The notes beneath the pieces were generated by a model that was not told the origin of the DNA, did not search any database, and saw only the letters and a list, made by a program, of their open reading frames with translations. Positions 1 to 7,181 of a DNA stretch of 13,665 nucleotides are shown here, in pieces (position 1 is the first letter of the stretch; each line of letters begins with the position of its first letter). Source of the DNA: an uncultured Selenomonadales bacterium (lineage in GTDB: Bacteria > Bacillota_C > Negativicutes > Selenomonadales > Selenomonadaceae); contig CALGGX010000460.1 of NCBI GenBank assembly GCA_937916025.1, forward strand, positions 1 through 13,665. Reading direction: 5' to 3'. The translations under genes and the position numbers were made by a program.

Positions 1-1332
1 GAGCCCCGCCGTCGGCTCGTCGAGGATCAGGATCGAAGAATTTTTTTCGTCGATTTTTCGCAAGGCGCGTGTCAAGCCGAGTTTTTGCAATTGCCCGCGA
101 CTCAGTGCATGCCCGTCGTCGAGAAAAAGATGCGGCTGTTGCGGAACGTATGCGATCTTTTCGACGAGCGATCTCCGCTCCGCTTTCGACATTGGAAGAT
201 CGTTGAGGAAAATCTCGCCTTCTGTCGGACGGTTGATGCCCGCGAGCAATTTCAGCAATGTCGATTTGCCGGAACCGGACTCGCCTTTGATCACGGTAAT
301 TTTTCCCGCGTCGATTCGGCAATTGATTCCTTCGAGCGTCGGTGTAAGTTTGTTCGGATAAGTGAACGAGACATTGTCGAGAGTGATTGAAGGCGGCATT
401 TGCGTTTTGACGGTCGTTCCGCGCGGTGTTGTTTCGACTTCGAGAAAAGGACGGAGCCGCTCGAGCGATTGCTTTGCGTCGATGAAGGAATGAAATGCCG
501 CGCCCAATTGTCTGATCGGAGAGAAAAATTCCGGCGCGAGAAGCAGAATGAAAAATGCCGCGCGGAACTCGATTGCGCCCGCCGTCAAACGAAGCCCGGC
601 AGTAACGGCGACGAGCGCGATCGCGAGCGTCGTGATCAGTTCGAGCGCGAAGGCGGAGACGAATGCGAACTTCAACACGTCGAGGATTGCGCCTGTCGAT
701 CGCTCGGAAACGGCGCGGAGTTTCTTGACGGCGGGTTCAGATTGTCGAAATATCTTCAGCGTCGGCACCGCGCGGAGCAGTTCGGTGAATTCCGAGTTCA
801 GTTTGATCAACAGCGATTGTGCTTTGGCGTTGCGTTCGGAAACGGCGCGCCCGATCAAATACAGCAAGAACGGCGCAATCGGCAATGTCGACAGAAAGAT
901 CAATGCAGAAATCGGATCGAGCACGGCGGCGATGAGCAAAATCAGCGGCGTCAAAACAATCAGCGCGGAAATTGTCGGCAGGACTCGGACGATGAAGTTC
1001 TCGAGGCTCGATACGGCGTCGAAGATCAGCGTCAACAATTCGCCGGTGTCGACGCGCGGGGCTTCGTGATTGAAGAGCGCGGCATGCAATCGACATCGAA
1101 ATTCCCGACGAACGAGCATTGACAGTTGCAGGAATTTTTTCGCGCGAATGTTTTCGACGGCGATTCTCGCGAGCAATGCCAAAAAGATCATCGGCAGGAG
1201 ATCGGCTCGCCCGTCAATCAGCAGAGTGAACAGCGCGGCGATTCCCGCAATAAAAATTCCCCGCGCCGACTCGATTGCCGCAATCGACGCGAGGAGAGGA
1301 AGGCAATTGATAATTCGTAATGCGTAATTCAT
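1..1332 (-). CDS. cydD: Thiol/heme-type ABC exporter subunit CydD (partial, 3' end cut by window edge)
   Basis: About 444 residues are visible of an expected 550-580. They comprise a membrane-spanning exporter domain (about residues 10-300) followed by an ATP-binding domain. Visible motifs are a Walker A GESGSGKST, a Q-loop AYVPQQPHLFL, an ABC signature LSRGQ and a Walker B LILDEPTAGL that ends at the window edge. The strings VPTLKIF and LAPEFFSPIRQLG are typical of CydD rather than of a generic exporter. CydDC is an inner-membrane heterodimer needed for cytochrome bd assembly. It was described as a cysteine/glutathione exporter and more recently proposed to move heme. A cydC partner would be expected just past the left edge. 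The start is uncertain: the only upstream ATG (1330-1332) has no good ribosome binding site and lies inside an AT-rich repeat, so the first ~9 residues (MNYALRIIN) are repeat-derived and the usual basic N-terminus is missing. The family call is firm; whether the 5' end is intact is not. Confidence 0.88.
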   Translation of the reverse strand, partial: MNYALRIINCLPLLASIAAIESARGIFIAGIAALFTLLIDGRADLLPMIFLALLARIAVENIRAKKFLQLSMLVRREFRCRLHAALFNHEAPRVDTGELLTLIFDAVSSLENFIVRVLPTISALIVLTPLILLIAAVLDPISALIFLSTLPIAPFLLYLIGRAVSERNAKAQSLLIKLNSEFTELLRAVPTLKIFRQSEPAVKKLRAVSERSTGAILDVLKFAFVSAFALELITTLAIALVAVTAGLRLTAGAIEFRAAFFILLLAPEFFSPIRQLGAAFHSFIDAKQSLERLRPFLEVETTPRGTTVKTQMPPSITLDNVSFTYPNKLTPTLEGINCRIDAGKITVIKGESGSGKSTLLKLLAGINRPTEGEIFLNDLPMSKAERRSLVEKIAYVPQQPHLFLDDGHALSRGQLQKLGLTRALRKIDEKNSSILILDEPTAGL

Positions 1333-1414
1333 AATTCGTAATTAGGAATTGGGAGTTGAAAGCCCGTTCTCTTAATTCCTCATTCCTAATTCCTAATTCC
1401 TAATTCCTAATTGC
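1303..1414. repeat. AT-rich intergenic repeat, locus 1 (with heptamer tract and imperfect hairpin)
   Basis: This block sits between galM and cydD and runs into the cydD reading frame. The left part (1303-1328) is identical over 26 bases to 8248-8273 upstream of rfbG. The right part (1373-1414) is six 7-base units: TAATTCC, TCATTCC, three more TAATTCC and TAATTGC. Left and right parts face each other: AATTAGGAATTGGGAG (1340-1355) can pair with CTCTTAATTCCTCATT (about 1370-1385) apart from a few mismatches, around a loop of about 14 bases. The hairpin lacks a clean T-tract, so a terminator role is not supported. The family is unnamed here; function unknown. Confidence 0.85.
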
Positions 1415-1417
1415 TTT

Positions 1418-2302
1418 TCAGATGTGTTCTTTGATGATGAAAGAATATCCGGCGTTGAAAGACTCTCCCGCCGCAAGCGCGCGAATGCCGTCTTTGTCTT
1501 TGAGCTCGCCGTCGAAGTCGATGAAGTCCGCATGTCCGTGCCATGGCTCGATGCAAAGGAACGGTGCGCCGCCTTTTGCGGGCGTCCAAATTCCCCAGAA
1601 CGGGAAGCCTTTTGCTCGGATCGTCACCGATTTCGGACTCTTTCTGGAACGCAACGAAACTTCGTCGGATTTAAGGCTGTCGAAAACGAGCGCGTCGTCT
1701 TTGAAGATATCGTAATTGAGTTTCAGAATTTTGCCGTTGAGAGCCGGAACGCGTTCGCGCGTCAGCGGTCCGGACGGATCGAGCGGCAAGAGATCGGCTT
1801 TTTCCGAAACGTTGAACTCGAGGAAGCAGTCGACAAAATCCTCGCCGTCGACGATCGGGCAACGAATCGCCGGATGCGCGCCGATCGAAAAGTACATCGT
1901 TTTGTCGTCTTTGTTTTTGACGGTCCACATGACCTTGACTTGATTTTTGATCAGGACGTAGGAGATTTTCAGGCGGAACTTGAAGGGATAAACCTCGAGC
2001 GTCTTTTCGGACCAGTCGAGCGCAAAGACGAGTTCATCTTCCTGCTCGCGAATGCAATCGTAATCCGAAATGCGTCCGAAGCCGTGCCCGGGCAATTCAT
2101 ATTCCTTGCCGTCGACGCGATACTTGTTGCCGACGAGCTTGCCGACAATCGGAAACAGCACGGGCGAAGAATATTTCCACCAATTGGGATCGCCGTTGAA
2201 AAGATATTCCGTACCGTCGGAAATGCCCGTGATCGATTTGAGCTCGGCTCCGTGATCGTCGACGGTGATCTGAAGCACGTCGTTTTTCAAAGTGTGAAGC
2301 AT
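1418..2302 (-). CDS. Aldose 1-epimerase family protein (LacX-like mutarotase)
   Basis: This 294-residue protein has the galactose-mutarotase fold signature. It should be a soluble cytoplasmic enzyme interconverting the alpha and beta anomers of a free or modified sugar, though its substrate is not shown by the sequence. Visible landmarks are PGHGFGR (His73), SIGAHPAIRCP (His143, the likely acid) and LCIEPWHGHAD (Glu252, the likely base). The length and the early VGNKYRVDGKEY segment fit the shorter LacX-like branch rather than the ~340-residue GalM. The ATG start is preceded by AAGGGAG with 9 bases between. It lies 102 bases downstream of the aldolase gene but has its own good promoter, so it can be expressed apart from the sugar run. 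It may act on a sugar of that pathway, which is inference from position only. Confidence 0.87.
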   Translation of the reverse strand: MLHTLKNDVLQITVDDHGAELKSITGISDGTEYLFNGDPNWWKYSSPVLFPIVGKLVGNKYRVDGKEYELPGHGFGRISDYDCIREQEDELVFALDWSEKTLEVYPFKFRLKISYVLIKNQVKVMWTVKNKDDKTMYFSIGAHPAIRCPIVDGEDFVDCFLEFNVSEKADLLPLDPSGPLTRERVPALNGKILKLNYDIFKDDALVFDSLKSDEVSLRSRKSPKSVTIRAKGFPFWGIWTPAKGGAPFLCIEPWHGHADFIDFDGELKDKDGIRALAAGESFNAGYSFIIKEHI

Positions 2303-2338
2303 ACTGCAACACTCCCTTCAATTGATCTTGTCGAAAAC

Positions 2339-2367
2339 ATTATATCAAACCGCGCGGCATTGTACAA
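2339..2367 (-). promoter_or_regulatory. Predicted sigma-70-type promoter for the epimerase gene
   Basis: Read on the minus strand, a perfect TATAAT (2339-2344) is preceded by TGA, giving the extended -10 TGATATAAT. A weak -35 TTGTAC (2362-2367) lies 17 bases upstream. The spacer holds the palindrome CCGCGCGG. The predicted RNA would start near 2332, leaving a leader of about 30 bases before the epimerase ATG. No convincing terminator separates it from the aldolase gene, so read-through is also possible. Confidence 0.7.
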
Positions 2368-2404
2368 AGAAAATTTTTCTGTTGACTGCCGCGCTAAAAA
2401 CGAA

Positions 2405-4018
2405 TCATTTGTACCGCGAGTCCGTGACGAAATTGATCTCAACAGACTTGTCGAGCGACGCGAGGAAATTCCTGACGTATTGATTGAGATATTCCGCCTT
2501 CGATTTTGCAAAGCTGTACTCGCGACTCATGTCAAAATAATTGTCGTCGCGTTTGGAATAACCGTCAAACCCCGCGAGATGAATTTTCTGCACGCCGAGG
2601 CGCGTCAATGCCTTCAATAACATCACGAGCGAATTGTCGACAATTTCCGTTTCACGATCAATCAGCTCGTCGTAATTCAAAACGCAATCAAACCGAACAT
2701 CGAGTTTTGTCAAATTCGACGTGGCAATGAGCTTTGCATTCGCGTTGATATTCTCCGGCAAGTCATAACGCAATTGATTGTATCGCTTTTCATTCGACAG
2801 AAAGATGCAGTCGACGGCAATATCGACCGGCGCGTAATTTATGGCGATTGCAATCGGCTTTGCAGTAAGGAGCAACGATTGAACTCTCTCGCGTTGACGA
2901 TTGATGTTGCCGCCCGGACCGATCAAAAGCACTTCGCGATTGCCGAGCATTCGCCGCAATTGATCGATTGACGCATTTTCTTCAGACATTCCGACATTCC
3001 GCGCGGCGCGAGCGATCTTGAAACGCTCGAAAAACTGTTCCGCCTTCGAAGAGGAATAACTCTTTCGCGCTTCCGGTGCAATACTTTTCAATAAATCCGC
3101 CAGCTCGCGCAAGGTAAGATGGTGATTTGCCGAGTAGTAGATCGGATAGTTCGGATGGCAATCGCGAGCCGCCGAAAGATACAGCGGCATCGCATAACCC
3201 CACGCGCGCTTTTCGTAAATCGCATCGAGATGATCACTGACAATGTCGATGAGCGGCTCGACATCGTAATTCGCGTCGAAGTTTTCATTGAGCCAATCGG
3301 CGAAGAGCTCGAGATTGAGATTGCCCGCGCCGCGCCCCATGCCGAAAACCGTCGCGTCGATGAATTTATCTCGCGCCGTGTGAAACTCCGCAAACGCCTC
3401 GGCATTTCCGAACGCCTGCATCAGATTGTTGTGCGAGTGGTAGCCGATTGCCGCGCCGTCAATCAGATTGTTGTCCGCCAATTGGATCAGCCGCATGAAT
3501 TGTTTCTTCTTCATCAAGCCGAAGCTGTCGACGACATAGACAACGTCCGGATTCAGCGCGTTGAATTTTTCAATCGCCGCAATGAATTCGGCATCGGAAT
3601 AATTATCCGTGCCGACGAACTGTACGAAGAGTTTGTAACCGCGCGCTTTGACTTCTCGGCAATACTCAAAGCCCGCGTCGAGGCGATTTTTTTTGAAAAT
3701 GACTCGGAGCGCGTCAACCGATTTGCCGTCGAAGGGAATGATGCGATCGATTGGAACCGGCGCGCTCATGTCGAGCATCCCGACGTAAGTCACCGACGGC
3801 GACTTCGGAGCAATAATTTCGGAAATGCATTCGACATTCGGAAAAACCGTTCGATCAGACGAGAAGCGATCGCCCTTGATGAAGCCGATCTCAATTGCCT
3901 CGACACCGACGCGCTCGAGTTTTCGACAAATGTTGCGGATAGCGTGTTCGCCGAACTTCCAATCGTTGATATAGCCGCCGTCACGAAGCGTGCAATCAAG
4001 CAGATGAATTTTCCCCAT
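2405..4018 (-). CDS. DRE-TIM aldolase fused to a C-terminal Rossmann-like domain
   Basis: This 537-residue protein belongs to the HMG-CoA lyase/4-hydroxy-2-oxovalerate aldolase/isopropylmalate synthase superfamily of metal-dependent C-C bond enzymes. The N-terminal half (about 1-300) carries LLDCTLRDGG (Asp8, Arg12, Asp13), the metal-binding GYHSHNN (His194, His196, Asn198) and GMGRGAGN (227-234). The C-terminal part (about 360-537) begins with VLLIGPGGN, a nucleotide-binding-like glycine loop, followed by a Rossmann-like pattern with FLSNEKRYN. I do not recognise its function. The reaction is unknown. Its place right after the YerE-like gene (12 bases) suggests action on the branched nucleotide sugar or on pyruvate feeding it. 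I chose ATG 4016-4018 because GAGAGG lies 8 bases upstream; a GTG at 4025-4027 would directly abut that site. It is not a complete degradation-pathway aldolase set, because no acetaldehyde dehydrogenase lies nearby. Confidence 0.85.
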   Translation of the reverse strand: MGKIHLLDCTLRDGGYINDWKFGEHAIRNICRKLERVGVEAIEIGFIKGDRFSSDRTVFPNVECISEIIAPKSPSVTYVGMLDMSAPVPIDRIIPFDGKSVDALRVIFKKNRLDAGFEYCREVKARGYKLFVQFVGTDNYSDAEFIAAIEKFNALNPDVVYVVDSFGLMKKKQFMRLIQLADNNLIDGAAIGYHSHNNLMQAFGNAEAFAEFHTARDKFIDATVFGMGRGAGNLNLELFADWLNENFDANYDVEPLIDIVSDHLDAIYEKRAWGYAMPLYLSAARDCHPNYPIYYSANHHLTLRELADLLKSIAPEARKSYSSSKAEQFFERFKIARAARNVGMSEENASIDQLRRMLGNREVLLIGPGGNINRQRERVQSLLLTAKPIAIAINYAPVDIAVDCIFLSNEKRYNQLRYDLPENINANAKLIATSNLTKLDVRFDCVLNYDELIDRETEIVDNSLVMLLKALTRLGVQKIHLAGFDGYSKRDDNYFDMSREYSFAKSKAEYLNQYVRNFLASLDKSVEINFVTDSRYK

Positions 4019-4030
4019 TCCGCTCACCTC

Positions 4031-5842
4031 TCATTCGGCGGGTTTGATGAACAAATTCGACAGAAATTCTTCGCGCGGCAGGAACGGCGCAAGATTTTCG
4101 AGCGTTGCCGAGACCATCGTGCCGTCCGACAATTTCCGCGCGGCGGCTTTCGGCTCGAATGTTTGATTGATGTCGACAACGACTTCGCAAATCAACGGCG
4201 CATCTTTCGACAGCACTTCGTCGAGAGTCGTGTCGAGTTTTTGATTGTCGTCGATGCGAAAATACGGCAATTCAAACGCGGCGGCGATTTTTTCAAAATT
4301 GGGGAAGCCGAGATCGCCGCTGTCGACGCCGACACCCACGCGAGGCGGTTGGAAGTAATTCGATTGCGTCTGTCGAATGGAATGATAGCCGCGATTGTTG
4401 ATCAAAAAAATCTTGATCGGCAGTCGATTGAAAGAGATCGTTTCCAGTTCCTGCAAATTCATCATGATCGAGCCGTCGCCGGTGATGTTGATGATCTCCT
4501 GCTTCGAGCCGATACACGCGCCGATTGCCGCCGGCAGATCGTAACCCATTGCCGCGACGCCGGAGTTTGTGATGAAACGCGAGCCGCGCTTAATGACATG
4601 CGCATGCGAGCCGACCACGCAAGCCGAGCCGTTGCCGACAACCGTGATTTGGTTTTCGCCGAGCTTCGAGCTCAATTTCTGAATGAAGGCATAAACGTTG
4701 ACTTCACCGCGCTGATCGAAATGCTTCGGCTGAACGACGGGATATTTCTGCCGCCATTTTCGACATTGATCAATCCACTCGGCATTATCGGTGAATTTTT
4801 CGTTCGGAAGCGCGGTGTCGAGCGCGACGAGAAAATCTTTCGCGTCCGCCCATACCGGCAATTCGACATGCAACGTCGGCTTTTTCAATTCGATTTGATC
4901 GATGTCGTTTGCGATGACAAAAGCCTCGCGCGCCCAAGTCTTGTAATTGAAACCGACCTGCCGCAAACTCAATCGACTGCCGATCGAGAGAAGCAAATCC
5001 GAATTCTGCACGGCGAAATTGCCCGCGCGATCGCCCATGATGCCCGCGCGCCCCGCATAGAGCGGATGCTCGTCCGCAATCAGATCGATACTGTCCCAAC
5101 CCGTGACGACGGGGATGTTGAGTTTTTCGACGACGCGAAGAAATTCTTTGTAAGCTCCGGCAATGCGAATTCCGTTGCCGACATTGAATACCGGACGCTT
5201 GGCATTTTTGATCCGCTCGAGAATCGTCGCCGTCAAACTTTCATCATACTTCGGCTGCTCGATTGCCTTGACCGAATCCCGCAAAGCAAACGGTTTGAGT
5301 TGCTCGGTTTCGATCGTTGCCGATTGAATGTTGATCGGAACGTCCAACCACACCGGTCCCGGACGTCCGTGCGTTGCGAGATACAACATTTCCTCGAGGC
5401 AACGTCTGATCTCGAGTGGATCGGTGATCATCTCGGCGAATTTCGTCATCGCCCGCGCGGCTTGCGTAATGTCGAATTCCTGATCTCCGAGCTGTCGGAG
5501 CGGAAGTCCGGTCGAGCGAACCGTCGTATCGAAACGCACTTGACCGGAAATCACGATCATCGGAATCGAGTCGAGCCACGCGCCGAGCACTCCCGTCAAC
5601 GCGTTGGTGCCGCCGGGACCGGTCGTCACGCATGCGATGGCGGGTTTGTTGTGAATGCGCGCGAAACTTTCTGCCGCAATCGCGCATGCCTGTTCGTGAT
5701 GATTGTAAAGGCAATGCAACTCGCTTTGATGTCCGAACGCGTCATTAAGAAACATCGCGCCGCCGCCCGTCACCATGAAAACATTTTTGATGTCGCGAGC
5801 GGCAAAAAAATCGGCGATATACTTCGCCACCGTTGTTTTCAA
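4031..5842 (-). CDS. YerE-like thiamine-diphosphate enzyme (acetolactate-synthase superfamily, nucleotide-sugar branching)
   Basis: This 603-residue protein has the three-domain layout of acetolactate synthase/pyruvate oxidase enzymes. The N-terminal pyrimidine-binding domain contains the catalytic Glu50 in YNHHEQACA. A central domain starts near residue 200, and the C-terminal diphosphate-binding domain has GDGS (455-458) ending in LINN (482-483). The opening VFMVTGGGAMFLNDAFG is the form I associate with surface-polysaccharide members. The known relative YerE decarboxylates pyruvate and adds the acetyl unit to C4 of CDP-3,6-dideoxy-4-keto-glucose in yersiniose synthesis. rfbF, rfbG and rfbH immediately upstream would make exactly that acceptor. 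The start is a TTG (5840-5842) with AAGGAG 10 bases upstream; the frame closes at a stop just beyond it, so no other start fits. Only 6 bases separate it from rfbH, indicating translational coupling. A role as housekeeping acetolactate synthase is less likely, since no small subunit or ilv genes are nearby. Confidence 0.85.
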   Translation of the reverse strand: MKTTVAKYIADFFAARDIKNVFMVTGGGAMFLNDAFGHQSELHCLYNHHEQACAIAAESFARIHNKPAIACVTTGPGGTNALTGVLGAWLDSIPMIVISGQVRFDTTVRSTGLPLRQLGDQEFDITQAARAMTKFAEMITDPLEIRRCLEEMLYLATHGRPGPVWLDVPINIQSATIETEQLKPFALRDSVKAIEQPKYDESLTATILERIKNAKRPVFNVGNGIRIAGAYKEFLRVVEKLNIPVVTGWDSIDLIADEHPLYAGRAGIMGDRAGNFAVQNSDLLLSIGSRLSLRQVGFNYKTWAREAFVIANDIDQIELKKPTLHVELPVWADAKDFLVALDTALPNEKFTDNAEWIDQCRKWRQKYPVVQPKHFDQRGEVNVYAFIQKLSSKLGENQITVVGNGSACVVGSHAHVIKRGSRFITNSGVAAMGYDLPAAIGACIGSKQEIINITGDGSIMMNLQELETISFNRLPIKIFLINNRGYHSIRQTQSNYFQPPRVGVGVDSGDLGFPNFEKIAAAFELPYFRIDDNQKLDTTLDEVLSKDAPLICEVVVDINQTFEPKAAARKLSDGTMVSATLENLAPFLPREEFLSNLFIKPAE

Positions 5843-5848
5843 AAAACA

Positions 5849-7177
5849 TCAGCTCCTTCCAATCGCCGCGCGGACGGTTTCGCTCATGAAGTCGATCATC
5901 CCGTCTGTCATGCCGGGGTAAACGCCGAGCCAAAACGTATCTCGCATGATCCGATCGGTATTTTCGAGCGAGCCGACCACGCGATATCCCGCGCCGCGCG
6001 ATCTCATTTCGTCGAAACACGGATGCTTGATCAAATTGCCCGCGAACAGCATTCGCGTCTGCACATTCCGCGACTCGATGAATTTCACGACTTCCGATCG
6101 CTCGACGCCTTCCCGACATGTAAGCAGAAAGCCGAACCAACTCGGGTCTGAATTCGCGCAAGACTCCGGCAGAATGAATTTATCGCCGAGATCACGCAAG
6201 CCGTCCGACAGCCGCGCAAAATTCTTACGCCGAGCTTCGCCGAATGACGGCAGTTTTTTCAATTGCGCACAGCCGATCGCCGCCTGCATTTCCGTCACTT
6301 TCAAGTTATATCCGAAATGCGAGTACACGTACTTATGATCATATCCGCGCGGAAGCTCGCCGAACTGCCCGTCGAAACGATGACCGCAAACGTTGTCGCG
6401 CCCGGAAGGACACGCGCAATCGCGTCCCCAATCCCTGAACGAGCGAATGATTTTGTTGAGCAGAGGATTGTTCGTGTAAACCGCGCCGCCCTCGCCCATT
6501 GTCATGTGATGCGGCGGATAAAAACTCGACGTGCCGATATCGCCAATCGTTCCCGTGAGTTTCTCTTCGCCGTCGATTGTATATTTCGAGCCGAGCGCAT
6601 CGCAATTATCTTCCACCAACCACAATCCGTGTCGATCGCAAAACGCTTTGACCGACTTCAGATCGAAAGGATTGCCGAGCGTGTGCGCGATCATGATCGC
6701 CTTCGTTTTTTCCGAAAGCGCGTCTTCGAGTCGCGAAACGTCGATGTTGTATTGCGGAATCGTCACGTCGACAAACACCGGCACCGCGCCGTACTGAATG
6801 ATCGGCGAGACAGTCGTCGGAAAGCCTGCCGCAACCGTGATCACTTCATCGCCGCGTTTGATGCGCCGATCTCCGAGCAGAGGCGAAGTCAACGTCATGA
6901 ACGCGAGCAAATTCGCCGAGGAACCGGAATTGACTGCCGAGCAGAACTTGACTCCGAGATATTTCGCCAGCCCTCGCTCGAATTCCGCCGCGTATCTGCC
7001 TGCCGTAAGCCAAAATTCCAACGCGCTGTCGACGAGATTCTCCATCTCCTCCGCATCGTAAACGCGCCCCGCGTAATTGATCCGATCTCCCGCGCGGAAC
7101 TCTTTTTCGGCATGAAATTCATCGCAGTATTTTTCGACGAGCGCGAGAATGTCATCGTGCAACTGCCGTTGTGTCAT
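5849..7177 (-). CDS. rfbH: CDP-4-keto-6-deoxy-D-glucose 3-dehydrase (E1), RfbH
   Basis: This 442-residue enzyme belongs to the DegT/DnrJ/EryC1/StrS fold but is a dehydrase rather than an aminotransferase. The usual PLP-binding lysine is replaced by histidine in SFYPPHHMTMGEGG (His223/His224), the hallmark of E1. A cysteine set (Cys192, then DCAC with Cys254 and Cys256, then Cys264) matches the [2Fe-2S] ligands of this family. GYDHKYVYSHFGYNLKVTEMQAA is also diagnostic. With PMP and an E3 reductase it removes the C3 hydroxyl of CDP-4-keto-6-deoxy-glucose, giving the 3,6-dideoxy-4-keto sugar. No E3 gene lies in the window. I start at ATG 7175-7177, 7 bases after GAGAGG; the TTG just upstream (7178-7180) is only 4 bases from that site. 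The stop of rfbG (7182-7184) lies inside this ribosome binding region, so the two genes are coupled. Confidence 0.95.
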   Translation of the reverse strand: MTQRQLHDDILALVEKYCDEFHAEKEFRAGDRINYAGRVYDAEEMENLVDSALEFWLTAGRYAAEFERGLAKYLGVKFCSAVNSGSSANLLAFMTLTSPLLGDRRIKRGDEVITVAAGFPTTVSPIIQYGAVPVFVDVTIPQYNIDVSRLEDALSEKTKAIMIAHTLGNPFDLKSVKAFCDRHGLWLVEDNCDALGSKYTIDGEEKLTGTIGDIGTSSFYPPHHMTMGEGGAVYTNNPLLNKIIRSFRDWGRDCACPSGRDNVCGHRFDGQFGELPRGYDHKYVYSHFGYNLKVTEMQAAIGCAQLKKLPSFGEARRKNFARLSDGLRDLGDKFILPESCANSDPSWFGFLLTCREGVERSEVVKFIESRNVQTRMLFAGNLIKHPCFDEMRSRGAGYRVVGSLENTDRIMRDTFWLGVYPGMTDGMIDFMSETVRAAIGRS

Positions 7178-7181
7178 CAAA

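Noticed and set aside
400..1122. Plus-strand open frames opposite cydD
   Set aside because: Arg/Gln/Glu-rich translations typical of antisense frames; the minus strand gives an unbroken CydD with all ABC motifs.
1373..1414. Possible CRISPR array or direct-repeat origin from the heptamer tract
   Set aside because: Units are only 7 bases with no spacers; no cas or replication genes are near.
2303..2404. Terminator after the aldolase gene
   Set aside because: Only a weak AGAAAAATTTTCT palindrome without GC pairs or a T-tract is present; the gap is better explained by the epimerase promoter and leader.
1424..2620. Plus-strand open frame of 398 codons opposite the epimerase gene
   Set aside because: Complementary shadow of the epimerase and the end of the aldolase gene; no family features, and it crosses a well-supported minus-strand promoter.
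2405..4018. 4-hydroxy-2-oxovalerate aldolase of aromatic degradation (MhpE/DmpG)
   Set aside because: The chain is about 200 residues too long, lacks a partner acetaldehyde dehydrogenase gene and sits in a nucleotide-sugar run.
4031..5842. Housekeeping acetolactate synthase large subunit (IlvB)
   Set aside because: No regulatory subunit or branched-chain amino acid genes nearby, and the N-terminal GGGAMFLND form and RfbFGH context fit a sugar-branching enzyme better. Not fully excluded.
3119..6151. Plus-strand open frame of 1,010 codons
   Set aside because: It lies in exact antisense codon register over three clear genes, its translation is Arg/Asp/Phe-rich without recognisable motifs, and it has no ribosome binding site of note. 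It is a by-product of codon bias.
5849..7180. Sugar aminotransferase of the DegT family
   Set aside because: The PLP lysine is replaced by histidine and [2Fe-2S] cysteines are present, which define the RfbH dehydrase.
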